This document shows, piece by piece, positions 8,959 through 18,198 of a stretch of 64,000 bases of DNA. The notes beneath the pieces were generated by a model. That model was not told the origin of the DNA. It saw only the letters and a list, made by a program, of their open reading frames with translations, and made no database searches. Every line of letters starts with the position of its first letter. The stretch's first letter is position 1. This DNA comes from Paraburkholderia sp. FT54 (lineage in GTDB: Bacteria > Pseudomonadota > Gammaproteobacteria > Burkholderiales > Burkholderiaceae). The DNA lies in contig NZ_CP134196.1 of NCBI RefSeq assembly GCF_031585635.1, positions 1,674,001 through 1,738,000 of the forward strand. The letters are read 5' to 3'. The position numbers and the translations under genes are program-made.

Positions 8959-9882
8959 CTTGTTCGACTCCTGCCTCGTTCATTGGCGACCTGGATGCCG
9001 CCTTGTCGCGTGCGATGCGCGCGCCCGGACGGCGCGCTGCTTCTTTTGCGACACGGCGAAGCCGCTTCGTGCGGCGCTCACCCATGCCCTGCCGACCAAC
9101 CCAACCCTTCGCCTTCACAAGCTGCCGGATGCGCGGGACGCGCATGTGCAGCCCGCCAGATCAGCCAATCTTCCGCGAAAAGGGCCAGATTGCCGTTGAA
9201 AATTCAAGCGGAATTGTAAAGTGCGTTTTATAAAAAACGCGCCAACCCACACACTCTGATACAAACCTTACGCGCCGTATTGCAGACATCGTTGCGCGTG
9301 CAACCTGTACGACGGCGGCGCGTGCCCGTCGGGCATCCGCGTAACCGCCGCAAGTCCGGTCGTTACCGGCTTTCTTCATGCGCCACTGGCGGATAAACGT
9401 CCGCATCCGCACGCCGTGCAAACGCCCCCATGGCGAAGCCCCCGGCAAGCGCACGATACCGTTTGGTTTAACGGCAGAGTGCGGTCGAAACTTGAATTGT
9501 CAGCGGCGGCGGCCTTAGGCGTCGAATAAGAGTCGTGTCGGAACGCGGACGGACCGGCGTCCGCCTGGCTCGATGGAACGCGGCTAGCTGTAGTACTGCC
9601 TTGGTACTTCACGTAGCCGACCGGACGATGCGTGAAGGGCAGCACCGGCAGAACGGGATTGCGATTGTCTTCAGTGGGCCAGGCGCTGGCGTCGGGGGAT
9701 GTATTCACCTTGAGCTTCAATTGGCTGCCCTGCGGCAAGGGCCGCGATTTTCGCGCTGACTCGCCGCAGGGTGCGTCAAATTTTGCGCTCCAGCTCGGAA
9801 ATAGTGGATTGGGTATCGACCGTCAAATTCGCGGTTTCACAGCGGTTCTTGACGGCTTTCCCTTTTTAGTCAGTATGTCGAA
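8959..9882. other. Long intergenic region without a confident gene
   Basis: These 924 bases hold no frame with recognisable protein features. A minus-strand frame around 9376-9738 (120 codons, TTG start) contains a plausible-looking stretch (VLPFTHRPVGYVKYQGS) but no ribosome site and no family match that I can name; I leave it uncalled. The stretch 9180-9260 is AT-richer than its surroundings and could hold the promoter of the NlpD-like gene. Confidence 0.4.
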
Positions 9883-10638
9883 CTATGCGCGCATTATGCT
9901 GATGCCCAACACCTCGAACGGCGCGGTCAGCGCCTCGGCCGTATTCCGTTCGACAACGAGCGTGCTCGCTGCCGTCACGTCTGCGATCTTGTATGCCGAA
10001 GCCGCATTGAGTTTTTCCGCCGAAGCCAGCACCACCGTCTCCGCGGCATGTTCCGCGAACGCGCGTTTCACGTAGGCCTCTTCCATGTCGCCGGTGCTCA
10101 GGCCCGCTTGCGGATGCACGCCCGTCACGCCCATGAAATACAGGTCCGCGCGAATGTGACTGAGCGCTTCGATCGCCGCGGCGCCGACGTTGACCATCGA
10201 ATGCCTGAACAGGCGGCCGCCGATCATCACGACCTCGAGTTCGGCATGCTCCGCGAGTTCGACGGCGATGCTCGGGCTATGCGTGACGATCGTCGCGCGC
10301 AAGTCACGCGGCAAATGGCGCGCCAGTTGCACCGCGGTCGTGCCGCCATCGACGAACGCAATCTGGCCAGGCGCGATCATGCCCGCCGCCGCCCGGCCGA
10401 TCGACGCTTTCGACGTCGACTCGATACGCTCGCGCCCGGCAAAGTCCACCGCCGCCGGCGACGCCGGCAATGCGCCGCCGTGCACGCGCTGAAGCTGGCC
10501 CTCGGCGGCGAGTTCGCGCAGATCGCGGCGAATCGTGTCCTCGGAAACCTCGAATTCGGCGCTCAAGGATTTGGCGATCACCTGCCCGTTGCGCTTGAGC
10601 GCTTCCAGTATCAGTTGCTTTCTTTGCGACGTAAGCAC
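9883..10638 (-). CDS. DeoR-family transcriptional regulator of sugar metabolism
   Basis: This is a 251-residue repressor with a GTG start at 10638. The N-terminal winged HTH reads SQRKQLILEALKRNGQVIA and VSEDTIRRDLRELAAEGQ, followed by LQRVHGGALP, the hallmark of the DeoR/GlpR family. The C-terminal DeoRC effector domain has IAFVDGGTTAVQLARHL (the phosphosugar-binding loop) and VMIGGRLFRHSMVNVG. Such proteins bind a sugar phosphate and release their operator. It is divergent from the Nudix gene at 10762 and the shared 123-bp gap contains three GCACGA repeats, so it probably controls itself and perhaps nudK. The true effector is unknown. Confidence 0.88.
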   Translation of the reverse strand: MLTSQRKQLILEALKRNGQVIAKSLSAEFEVSEDTIRRDLRELAAEGQLQRVHGGALPASPAAVDFAGRERIESTSKASIGRAAAGMIAPGQIAFVDGGTTAVQLARHLPRDLRATIVTHSPSIAVELAEHAELEVVMIGGRLFRHSMVNVGAAAIEALSHIRADLYFMGVTGVHPQAGLSTGDMEEAYVKRAFAEHAAETVVLASAEKLNAASAYKIADVTAASTLVVERNTAEALTAPFEVLGISIMRA

Positions 10639-10669
10639 GGCGGCGGTTCTCGGCGAGTTCCAATGATTT

Positions 10670-10705
10670 GCACGAAATTACTTGTTTTTGCACGATATCG
10701 CACGA
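10670..10705. promoter_or_regulatory. Three phased GCACGA repeats, candidate DeoR-type operator
   Basis: GCACGA occurs at 10670-10675, 10690-10695 and 10700-10705, i.e. at offsets of 20 and 10 bp, placing all copies on one helical face. They lie 32-67 bp upstream of the regulator start codon, inside the divergent promoter region. Direct repeats of this type are common operators of DeoR-family repressors; binding here is inferred. Confidence 0.5.
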
Positions 10706-10761
10706 TACCATGATTCGCAGGCGGGACGAACCGCATTTTCCGATCGAACAGGATGCGAGCC

Positions 10762-11349
10762 ATGAATGAAATCGCCGGGCGAGTCAGGATTGTCGACGTC
10801 GAGGTGTTGTCGGACGACTGGTACGTGCTGAAGAAGACCACCTTCGACTACCAGCGCGCCGACGGCAGCTGGCAACGCCAGAGCCGCGAAACCTACGACC
10901 GCGGCAACGGCGCGACGCTGCTGCTCTACGAACCGCATCAACGCACCGTCGTGCTGACCCGGCAATTCCGCCTGCCGGCGTTCGTCAACGGTCACCACGG
11001 CATGCTGATCGAGACGCCGGCCGGGCTACTGGAGGCCGCGTCGCCCGAAGAACGGATTCGCGCGGAAGTGGAGGAAGAAACGGGCTACCGCGTGCACGAC
11101 GTCCGCAAGGTATTCGAGGCCTTCATGAGTCCGGGCTCGGTCACGGAGAAACTGCACTTTTTCGTCGCTGAATACGATGCGGTGGCGAAAGTCGGCGCGG
11201 GTGGCGGCCTCGCCGACGAAGGCGAAGATATCGAAGTGCTGGAGCTGCCGGTGGACGAAGCGCTGGCGATGATCGGGCGCGGCGAGATCGTCGACGGCAA
11301 GACCATCATGCTGTTGCAGTACGCCAAGCTGAATCTGTTCGGCACGTAG
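10762..11349 (+). CDS. nudK: Nudix hydrolase, GDP-mannose pyrophosphatase NudK type
   Basis: This is a 195-residue Nudix hydrolase. AGLLEAASPEERIRAEVEEE followed by TGYRV is the Nudix box, in which REV..EEETGY supplies the metal-binding glutamates. The flanking pattern FMSPGSVTEKLHFFVAEY, a DEGEDIEVLEL segment and the final IVDGKTIMLLQY match E. coli NudK closely, which hydrolyses GDP-mannose and ADP-ribose-type nucleoside diphosphate sugars. The ATG at 10762 follows AGGA at a normal distance; another ATG at 10753 is possible but lacks spacing to a ribosome site. It is divergent from the DeoR regulator. Confidence 0.85.
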   Translation: MNEIAGRVRIVDVEVLSDDWYVLKKTTFDYQRADGSWQRQSRETYDRGNGATLLLYEPHQRTVVLTRQFRLPAFVNGHHGMLIETPAGLLEAASPEERIRAEVEEETGYRVHDVRKVFEAFMSPGSVTEKLHFFVAEYDAVAKVGAGGGLADEGEDIEVLELPVDEALAMIGRGEIVDGKTIMLLQYAKLNLFGT

Positions 11350-11463
11350 CCGGAACGTGGCGAATTCATACGCTTTTTCGGACTCATCCTACCTGGCATT
11401 AGGAAAGGGACGATAGGTTGGACAAGGCAATAAAAATATTCTTACGCGTTCCATTGAGGTCGA

Positions 11464-11490
11464 CCGGCGCCGCAGTCAAGGCGGCGCCGG
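11464..11490 (+). terminator. GC-rich hairpin downstream of nudK
   Basis: A perfect 10-bp inverted repeat (11464-11473 and 11481-11490, 7-nt loop) is followed by a short T-run (TTTAT). It could end nudK transcription or act as a leader structure of the membrane-protein gene starting at 11573. Confidence 0.4.
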
Positions 11491-11572
11491 TTTATCGAAT
11501 GGAAAATCCTTTCCGTCAGAATATTTTTAATTCGCCGCCTTTATCAGCCCGGCGAATAAAGCCGAGGTTCAA

Positions 11573-11902
11573 GTGGATTCTCTCAGTTCAGCAAACCGGT
11601 TCATGAATGGTTTTTTCTTCAGCACGGTGATTGCCGCCGCTATTATGGTGTTGTTGTGCAATGCCGGTGAATTTTCGCCATTTATGGCCAAACTGCATGC
11701 GCTGGAGAAGATTATTATCACCGCGATGATTTCCATTGTAATCGTCGATGCGAAACCATTGGCCTATAAAACCGTCTGGCGCGAGCGCCGTTGCAGCTTC
11801 GTGCTCGATGAAGATATCAACGCCACGCTTCGCGGCCGGACTTTCGGTATTCCATTCGGCGTGCTAGTCGGCATTCTGATTCAGAATTACGTGATGAATT
11901 GA
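11573..11902 (+). CDS. Small inner-membrane protein of unknown function
   Basis: This is a 109-residue protein with a GTG start; GAGG lies 7 nt before it. An ATG at 11603 is in frame but has no ribosome site. Hydrophobic stretches at about residues 13-30 (FFFSTVIAAAIMVLLCNA), 44-60 (KIIITAMISIVIVD) and 95-108 (GIPFGVLVGILIQN) suggest three membrane segments. A charged loop (YKTVWRERRCSFVLDEDINA) separates the last two. Base composition is lower in GC than the flanking genes. I do not recognise a family. It ends 47 nt before a strong terminator hairpin, so it is probably transcribed alone. Confidence 0.6.
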   Translation: MDSLSSANRFMNGFFFSTVIAAAIMVLLCNAGEFSPFMAKLHALEKIIITAMISIVIVDAKPLAYKTVWRERRCSFVLDEDINATLRGRTFGIPFGVLVGILIQNYVMN

Positions 11903-11949
11903 GCGTTAATCCGGTTCAATAGGCCGCCCGATATTCACGATCTTCAATT

Positions 11950-11996
11950 CGCGCGCCTTGAATGACAGCCGATCATTCAAGGCGCGCGTTTTGTTT
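11950..11996 (+). terminator. Strong rho-independent terminator
   Basis: A perfect 16-bp stem (11950-11965 and 11973-11988) with a 7-nt loop is followed by TTTTGTTT. It closes the small membrane-protein gene and separates it from the converging aldo/keto reductase gene. Confidence 0.88.
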
Positions 11997-12050
11997 ACCT
12001 TTCCCCTTTCACACCGCCGCCGCCACGCAATCGATCAACCGGCGACCCGA

Positions 12051-13052
12051 TCAATGGCCGCCGCGCTCGCTGTCCAGATGCGCCATCTGCACGTCGTTGT
12101 AGCGCGAGCCGGCGACGGCTTCCGGCGGAATCGCGGCTTCGATGCGCGCCAGTTCGTCGGCGCTCAGGTTCAAGCCGGTGGCGCGGAGCGCGTCCGTCAA
12201 CTGGCTGCGGCGCCGGGCGCCGACCAACGGCACGATGTCGTCGCCGCGTGACAAGGCCCATGCAATCGCCAGTTGCGCCGGATTGGTGCCGCGCGCGTCG
12301 GCGATGGCGCGCAATGTTTCGACCAGCGCCAGATTGCGCTCGAGGTTCTCACCCTGAAACCGCGGGCTCACGCTGCGGAAATCCTTCTGCGTACTGCGCT
12401 CTTTCGACCACGCGCCGCTCAGCAAACCACGCGACAACACGCCATACGCGGTAATGCCGATCCCCAGTTCACGGCACACCGGCAAGATTTCGGCCTCGAT
12501 TCCACGCGACATCAGCGAGTATTCGATCTGCAGATCGGCAATCGGCGCGACGGCCCGCGCCCGGCGCAGCGTGTGCGCGCCGACCTCCGACAAACCGATC
12601 TGGCGCACGTAACCTTCCTTGACCAGATCGGCGACGGCGCCGACGGTATCCTCGACCGGCACCGTCGGGTCGAGTCGCGCGGGACGGTAAATGTCGACAT
12701 AGTCGGTGCCCAGCCGCCTCAGCGTGTACGCGAGGAAATTGCGCACCGCCGCCGGCCGCGCGTCGAAGCCGATCCAGCCGCCGGCCGGATCACGCATCCC
12801 GCCGAATTTCACGCTGACCACCACGTTCTCACGCTGGCGCCCTTGCAGCGCGTCGCGGATCAGCATTTCGTTGTGGCCCATGCCGTAGAAGTCGCCGGTG
12901 TCGAGCAGCGTGATACCGGCGTCGAGCGCCGCGTGAATCGTGGCGATGCTTTCGTCGCGGTCGGCCGGGCCGTACAGATCGGACATGCCCATGCAGCCGA
13001 GGCCGATGGCGGAAACTCGCGGACCCTGCTGGCCCAGTTGACGTGTGTTCAT
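12051..13052 (-). CDS. Aldo/keto reductase with altered catalytic tetrad
   Basis: This is a 333-residue NADPH-dependent oxidoreductase fold. Family marks are [34 protein letters not shown] (Asp and Tyr of the tetrad) and VVSVKFGG (Lys). The fourth tetrad member, His in the usual YYQHR motif, is replaced: here the segment reads IYRPARLDP, giving Ala. Downstream, [12 protein letters not shown] and the NADPH-binding [12 protein letters not shown] are typical. The ATG at 13052 is preferred over one at 13061 because GGGAA is then suitably spaced. It stands between a terminator and the porin gene. Substrate unknown; reduced or changed chemistry is possible. Confidence 0.85.
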   Translation of the reverse strand: MNTRQLGQQGPRVSAIGLGCMGMSDLYGPADRDESIATIHAALDAGITLLDTGDFYGMGHNEMLIRDALQGRQRENVVVSVKFGGMRDPAGGWIGFDARPAAVRNFLAYTLRRLGTDYVDIYRPARLDPTVPVEDTVGAVADLVKEGYVRQIGLSEVGAHTLRRARAVAPIADLQIEYSLMSRGIEAEILPVCRELGIGITAYGVLSRGLLSGAWSKERSTQKDFRSVSPRFQGENLERNLALVETLRAIADARGTNPAQLAIAWALSRGDDIVPLVGARRRSQLTDALRATGLNLSADELARIEAAIPPEAVAGSRYNDVQMAHLDSERGGH

Positions 13053-13203
13053 TGCGTGCATTCCCGAGCTCGTTTGATCGTGTTGGGGATGGCGGCGGAC
13101 CGGCCTGATTGAAAGACAACTTCGAAGCCGGATTCGCCACGCCTGATGCGCATTTTGCGCCGGACCCATGAAGTGATAAAGGCGCGGCGTTCAACCGGAT
13201 TGG

Positions 13204-14364
13204 TCAGAACTTGTGGCGGATCGCCGCGCGCACCACCACCTGCTTCGACGTCGATGAAGGAGACTGCGTGCCGACCGAGAAGGCATCGTCCAGAATCGAA
13301 TAGGTCGAGTCGCCGGTCACCTGCTGATACTCGCCCTGAATGTAGACGTCGGTGCGTTTGGACAGGTTGTAGTCCGCCATCAAGCCGAACGAGTGAATTT
13401 TCGGCTTCACGCCGCCGGTCGAGGCGTCGTAGGTTTCCATCGTGTACACGTACTGCGCGCCGACAAACAGCATCGGCGTGATCTGATACTTGCCGTTCAC
13501 CTCGAAGTTCTGATACTTCAGCGAGTTCAGCAGCACGCCCGGCGGCACGAGCGGCGTCACGCCGAGATAGCCGTTGCCGGTCGGATCCAGATAGTTCGAA
13601 TTGGTGTAGACGAAGCCGGCCGTCGCCGGTCCGAACGTGTAGGTAATGCCGCCGCCGAACACGCGCATGCGGGCGGCAATGAAGCTGGCGTCGTTCGCCG
13701 TGATCGCGCCGTTCGCGCCGTTGCCGGGGTTGTTGGCCTGCAGATACGCCGCGGCCACCAGCAGGCCGCCATAGGCATACTGGCCGCCGAAACTGTACGC
13801 GCGATTGTTGGCGAAGTTGGTGTCGTTGCTGAAGCTATAGATGCCGCCGAACTGGAAGCCGGACAGCGACGGACTCGTGTACTTGACCGAGTTGTCGAGG
13901 CGAAACGAGTTGTCCGTATTGTCGTTGTCGTACGGATGCGAGAAGAGCGAGCCGGCCCAGTTGCCGTTGGCCGTGGTCTGAGCCAGATAATCGACCACCG
14001 AATCGTACTGGCGGCCGAACGTCAACGTGCCGTAGCGCTCCGCGCTCAAGCCGACGAAGGCCTGACGGCCGAACATCCGGCCGCCCTGGTTGAGCCGCCC
14101 GGAACTCACGTCGAAACCGTTTTCCAGCTGGAAGATCGCCTTGAGGCCGCCGCCCAGTTCCTCGGCGCCCTTCAGCCCCCAGCGGCTGCCTTGCGCAAAG
14201 CCGCTCGCCAGCTCATAGACATGGCCGCGGCCGACATTGTTGGTGTAGTTGATGCCTTCGTCGAGTACGCCATACAGCGTCACGCTCGTCTGCGCCGAGG
14301 CGGGCGCGGCAAAAGCGGCGGACATAGCGGTGGAGACAGCTAGCGCGAACACTTGCTTGTTCAT
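13204..14364 (-). CDS. Gram-negative outer-membrane porin (Porin_4/OmpC-like)
   Basis: This is a 386-residue precursor. The signal peptide (MNKQVFALAVSTAMSAAFAA, cut after ASA) is followed by the classical Burkholderiales porin start SVTLYGVLDEGINYTNN and then GSRWGLKGAEELGGGLKAIF, with the chain ending in VVRAAIRHKF, a terminal Phe needed for BAM assembly. Alternating beta-strand patterns continue throughout and the PEFFGRQ-like loop appears as RMFGRQAFVGLS. It would form a 16-stranded trimeric channel for small hydrophilic solutes. GGGAG precedes the start. It is a single gene with its own upstream region. Confidence 0.92.
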   Translation of the reverse strand: MNKQVFALAVSTAMSAAFAAPASAQTSVTLYGVLDEGINYTNNVGRGHVYELASGFAQGSRWGLKGAEELGGGLKAIFQLENGFDVSSGRLNQGGRMFGRQAFVGLSAERYGTLTFGRQYDSVVDYLAQTTANGNWAGSLFSHPYDNDNTDNSFRLDNSVKYTSPSLSGFQFGGIYSFSNDTNFANNRAYSFGGQYAYGGLLVAAAYLQANNPGNGANGAITANDASFIAARMRVFGGGITYTFGPATAGFVYTNSNYLDPTGNGYLGVTPLVPPGVLLNSLKYQNFEVNGKYQITPMLFVGAQYVYTMETYDASTGGVKPKIHSFGLMADYNLSKRTDVYIQGEYQQVTGDSTYSILDDAFSVGTQSPSSTSKQVVVRAAIRHKF

Positions 14365-14889
14365 GACGATCTCCCTGCACTCGAGCAATGGGACAACTCG
14401 ATCCGGCCGCTTTGTTCTTTGCGCCTCTCAAGGTGCTGCACCGACCTCGACGCGCTTTACGGAAATCCTCACACGCCGTTAGCCGTCCGTCCATTGGGTG
14501 TCGTGTCGATATCTCAAAACGTTGCGAAATCTCCACTTGGTGCGGCAGCCCCTTTTGTCACGGCGCTCATTCAGGTAAACGGCGCAACGCCGCGCGGACT
14601 TGATACCGGCTGCGGATGAGGTCCGCTGACTTGCCCTGCCTCAAAGCAGATTTGTCACGAAAAGAAATATAATCGCAAGCTTCTTGCGGCGGCGCAGCGG
14701 AACTACGCGCCGTCCCGAGGGGTCACTTTTACTGCCCCCTGCAACCGCGCCACGTCCGGCCGGTTGAAAGCGGCGACGCGGGTCGCGTATCCGCCGCAGC
14801 ATCCCAATCCAATTTCCAGAAGCCTTGTGAGACGCCCGCCGCGCTAGCCTAGCGCGCCGTCGCACGGGGTTTGCCTTTGGCACAACACA
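14365..14889. other. Divergent promoter region between porin and opgC-like gene
   Basis: These 525 bases carry no credible frame. A TATAAT hexamer at 14668-14673 lies on the plus strand, but the nearest TTGTCA is only 10 bp away, so it is not a standard promoter pair. Nothing else was recognised. Confidence 0.4.
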
Positions 14890-15999
14890 ATGCAAAAATC
14901 GCCGTCCCGCCTGATCGAACTCGATTTTTTTCGAGGGCTGGTCCTTCTGATCATCGTCGTCGATCACATCGGCGGCAGCATTCTGTCGCGCGTCACGCTG
15001 CACGCTTACGCGCTTTGCGACGCCGCCGAGGTCTTCGTGTTCCTCGGCGGCTTCGCCACCGCCACGGCCTACGCCGCGCTGGCCGAACGGCGCGACGAGA
15101 CGATCGCGCGCAGCCGCTTCCTGCGGCGCTCGCTGGAAATCTATCGCGCGTTCCTCGTCACCGCCGCGCTGATGCTGCTGGTCAGCTCCGTGCTCAGCGC
15201 GTTGCGCATCGACGGACCGAATCTCGCCACCGCCGATCTCGACGATCTGATGGACACCCCGCTCGCGGCGCTCGGCGACATCCTGCTATTGCGCCGCCAG
15301 CCGTATCTGGCCTCGGTACTGCCCATGTACGTGTTCTTCGCCCTGCTGGTGCCGATGATCCTGCCGCTCGCGCGCAGCAAGCCGTGGCTGCTGCTGGCCG
15401 GCAGCGTCGCGCTGTGGGCCGGCGCTCCGGCAATCGACGCCTACCTGCCCGCCGCGCCGGACATGCACTGGGACTTCAATCCATTCGCCTGGCAATTGCT
15501 GTTCGTGCTCGGCGTGCTGGCCCGTTGCCAGCCGGTCTATCAGCGCGTGAGCGCGCACCGTCTGAGCTGGCTCGTCAGCCTGCTGGCGCTCGCCGTGGTC
15601 GCGGCCGCGGCGTACTACAAACTCTTTATCGAACGCGAACCGCTCGATGGCAGCCTCAAGCAAAACCTCTCCTACCTGCGCGCGATCAATTTCCTCGCCA
15701 TTGCATGGCTCGTCGCGAATCTGATTCAGCTTGGCTGGGCGAAGAAGCTCGCGCAATGGATGCCGTGGGTCGGCGTGATCGGCCGCCACGGATTGCTGTG
15801 CTTCATCGCCGGGGCCGTGATCTCGCTCACGGTCGATTCCGTGTTGTATGCCGCGACGGATGGCTATCTGAACTATCCGCTCGGACTGCTCGCGGATGCG
15901 ATCGCGATCGGCGCGCTGTTCGCGGTGGCGCTGGGTGTGGAACCGCTCAAGCGTCTAGCCGGCCGGTTGTATAGCGGGTGGCTTCGAATGTCGCCCTGA
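14890..15999 (+). CDS. opgC: OpgC-domain membrane acyltransferase
   Basis: This is a 369-residue integral membrane protein with about ten hydrophobic segments. The N-terminus RLIELDFFRGLVLLIIVVDH carries the RG..I..VVDH pattern of OpgC proteins, whose family modifies osmoregulated periplasmic glucans, for example with succinyl groups. Conserved features include AEVFVFLGGFATATAYA, YLASVLPMYVFFALLVP and an SYLRAINFLAIAWL helix near the end. The catalytic His/Asp pair of such acyltransferases fits VDH near residue 25. No glucan-synthesis genes (opgGH) are nearby, so the target polymer is inferred only from the family. Confidence 0.85.
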   Translation: MQKSPSRLIELDFFRGLVLLIIVVDHIGGSILSRVTLHAYALCDAAEVFVFLGGFATATAYAALAERRDETIARSRFLRRSLEIYRAFLVTAALMLLVSSVLSALRIDGPNLATADLDDLMDTPLAALGDILLLRRQPYLASVLPMYVFFALLVPMILPLARSKPWLLLAGSVALWAGAPAIDAYLPAAPDMHWDFNPFAWQLLFVLGVLARCQPVYQRVSAHRLSWLVSLLALAVVAAAAYYKLFIEREPLDGSLKQNLSYLRAINFLAIAWLVANLIQLGWAKKLAQWMPWVGVIGRHGLLCFIAGAVISLTVDSVLYAATDGYLNYPLGLLADAIAIGALFAVALGVEPLKRLAGRLYSGWLRMSP

Positions 16000-16167
16000 G
16001 CGGCGTGCGTACATAAGGCGTGGGCGATTCCCCAACCACCCAGCTACTCAGGTGCTCAGCCACTTTCCATACCGCCGCCGGCTGAACCTGCTGATGCTCA
16101 AAATTCACTGCCGATGCTGATAGCATAACGGCCGCGCGCGACCTGCGCCGCAGCCTCCTACTCTGAC

Positions 16168-17058
16168 ATGCGTCTATTCCTACATTCCGCCTTCGTTGCG
16201 CTTTGCGCAGCCGCGACCAGCGCGCCGGTGCTCGCCAGCACGGTGATCAGCCGCAGCTTCCATTCCGACGCCCTCGGCCGCGACTGGGCCTACACGATCT
16301 ATCTGCCGACCGGCTATCGGCATGACGCCGCCCGCCTGCCCGTGCTGTATCTCCTGCACGGCAACAACGGCGACGCCATCGACTGGATCACGCAAGGCCA
16401 TCTGCAGGCCGCGGCCGACGCGCTGATCGAACACAAGGACATGCCGCCCGTCGTGATCGTGATGCCGCAAGGCGGCACGGATTGGTACGTCGATCGCAAG
16501 GAGAAGATGGAGACCGCGTTCTTCGACGATCTGCTGCCCGAGATCGAAGCGCGCTACGCGGTCTCGACGCAACGCGGCGGACGCATGATCGGCGGCGTCT
16601 CGATGGGCGGCTTCGGCGCGCTGCGCTATGCGATGACGCAACCGGAGCGCTTTTGCGGCGCGCTGCTGCTGAGCCCCGCGATCTATCCGAACGAGCCGCC
16701 GCGCGCGTCGGCCGCACGCCGCGTCGGCGTGTTCGGCGAGCGCGAGTTCGACGCGCGTGTCTGGCACGAACTCAACTATCCGGCGCAATGGGACCGTTAC
16801 ATGAGCCAGCCGTACCGTCTGCCGATGTTCATCGCCGCCGGCGACGACGACCTCGCGATCCAGGCCGATGCGTCATCGCTGTATACGCGCCTGCGGCTGG
16901 CGGGCAATCCGGCGGCGCTGCGCATTATCGACGGCGGCCACACGTGGGACGTCTGGAGCGCGCTGCTGCCCGCCGCGCTCAAGTACACGCTCGGCTGCGT
17001 AAAGTTGCAACCGCAACAGCCGTCGCCGCTGGAACACCCTTCGTATCAGCGGCCCTGA
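16168..17058 (+). CDS. Secreted esterase-D-type alpha/beta hydrolase
   Basis: This is a 296-residue protein with an N-terminal signal peptide (RLFLHSAFVALCAAATSAP). It matches the esterase family that includes S-formylglutathione hydrolases and mycolyl-transferase-like enzymes: LPVLYLLHGNNGDAIDW holds the oxyanion region, GGVSMGGFGALRYA the nucleophile Ser, IAAGDDDLAI the Asp and IDGGHTWDVW the His. The triad is complete, so it should be active, probably in the periplasm. It lies 168 nt after the opgC-like gene on the same strand and could be co-transcribed; a role on acylated glucans is only a guess. Confidence 0.82.
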   Translation: MRLFLHSAFVALCAAATSAPVLASTVISRSFHSDALGRDWAYTIYLPTGYRHDAARLPVLYLLHGNNGDAIDWITQGHLQAAADALIEHKDMPPVVIVMPQGGTDWYVDRKEKMETAFFDDLLPEIEARYAVSTQRGGRMIGGVSMGGFGALRYAMTQPERFCGALLLSPAIYPNEPPRASAARRVGVFGEREFDARVWHELNYPAQWDRYMSQPYRLPMFIAAGDDDLAIQADASSLYTRLRLAGNPAALRIIDGGHTWDVWSALLPAALKYTLGCVKLQPQQPSPLEHPSYQRP

Positions 17059-17104
17059 ACGGTTCCGCAGTAGTGCCCGAAGCGGGTCTGGAAATACCGT
17101 GCGA

Positions 17105-18187
17105 CTATTGCACGAGGTCGGTCCACAACACCATCAGCACGGTCATCAGCGCGGGACCGATGAAGATGCCGAGCAGCCCGAACGTTTCCGCGCCGCCGAG
17201 AATGCCGAACAGCACGAGCAGGAAGGGCAAACGCGTCGAGTTGCCGATCAGCACCGGCCGCACGAAGTGCTCGGCGATGAACACCACGACGGAGCCGAAC
17301 ACGGCAAGGCCGATGCCCGCCGCCACCGAGCCTTGCGCGACCAGCCACAAGGCCGCGAGACCGAAGGTGATCGGCGCGCAGAACGGCAGCATCGCGGCGA
17401 TCGCGGTGACGAGCGCGAGCAGCGCGACATGCGGCAGGCCCGTCACGAAATAGGCGACGCCCATCAACGCGCCCTCGCCGAGTCCGACCACGACCAGTCC
17501 CGACACCGTGCCGCGCACCGCCGTGGCCATACGTAGCAGAAGCTGCGCGCCGTCGTCGCCGAAGCAGCGCCGCATGCCTTTGAGCAGCGAGCCCGATAAC
17601 CGCGGCCCCGCCTGAAAGATCACGAACAACGTGATCAGCATGAAGCCGAACACCGCCACGGCATGCACCGCGCGCGCGCCGAAGTGCCGGCCGAGCGTCA
17701 TCACGGTGGTGCTGTGCAGTCCTTTCATGGCGGCCGAGTCGCGCAGCGGCTGAGCGAGGTTGGCCTGCCACCACGTCGAAGCCTGCTGCACGCCGAACGG
17801 CAGATGCTGAATGAAATCCGGCAGCGGGATGCCGTTTTCCTGCGCGTCCTTGAACCACTCGTTCATGTCATGCGCTTCGCGTAGCGCCTGGGCAATGCCG
17901 ATGCCCACCGGCAACACGACCAGTAACGCGATCGCGAGCGTCAGCACCACCGCGATCAGCGTCGTGCGTCCGGTGAACCAGCGGTTGCGCTCGACCCGGC
18001 GCAGCAGCGGCCACAGCGCAATCGCAATCACCGCGGCCCATGCCGCCACCGCGATGAAATCGCGCGCGACCCACAGCGCCAGCAGCACCAGTCCGATGTA
18101 CAGCACGAGCGAGGCCGCTTTCTGCTTCTTCTGGCGGTCCCACGCGTCCGGTGCTTCAGGAGATGCAATAGGCGGGCGTGAATTCAT
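17105..18187 (-). CDS. AI-2E family transporter (PerM/YdiK-like)
   Basis: This is a 360-residue inner-membrane protein of the AI-2E transporter superfamily, with paired hydrophobic segments near the N-terminus (LVLYIGLVLLALWVARDFIA, VAAWAAVIAIALWPL), a central hydrophilic stretch and further segments to the end (FGLLGIFIGPALMTVLMVLW). The GPALM near the C-terminus is typical. Members export autoinducer-2 or act as Na+/H+ antiporters; which applies here is not visible. Its start codon lies only 11 bp from the left end of an IS5 element, so its native promoter has been displaced and expression may now depend on the insertion sequence. Confidence 0.85.
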   Translation of the reverse strand: MNSRPPIASPEAPDAWDRQKKQKAASLVLYIGLVLLALWVARDFIAVAAWAAVIAIALWPLLRRVERNRWFTGRTTLIAVVLTLAIALLVVLPVGIGIAQALREAHDMNEWFKDAQENGIPLPDFIQHLPFGVQQASTWWQANLAQPLRDSAAMKGLHSTTVMTLGRHFGARAVHAVAVFGFMLITLFVIFQAGPRLSGSLLKGMRRCFGDDGAQLLLRMATAVRGTVSGLVVVGLGEGALMGVAYFVTGLPHVALLALVTAIAAMLPFCAPITFGLAALWLVAQGSVAAGIGLAVFGSVVVFIAEHFVRPVLIGNSTRLPFLLVLFGILGGAETFGLLGIFIGPALMTVLMVLWTDLVQ

Positions 18188-18198
18188 GTGAGCTCTTA

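Noticed and set aside
9376..9738. A 120-codon minus-strand frame in the long intergenic region.
   Set aside because: It starts with TTG, has no ribosome site and no recognisable domain; its composition is not clearly coding.
14652..14673. TTGTCA and TATAAT as a promoter for the opgC-like gene.
   Set aside because: The spacing is only 10 bp, not compatible with a sigma-70 promoter, and the position is over 200 bases before the gene.
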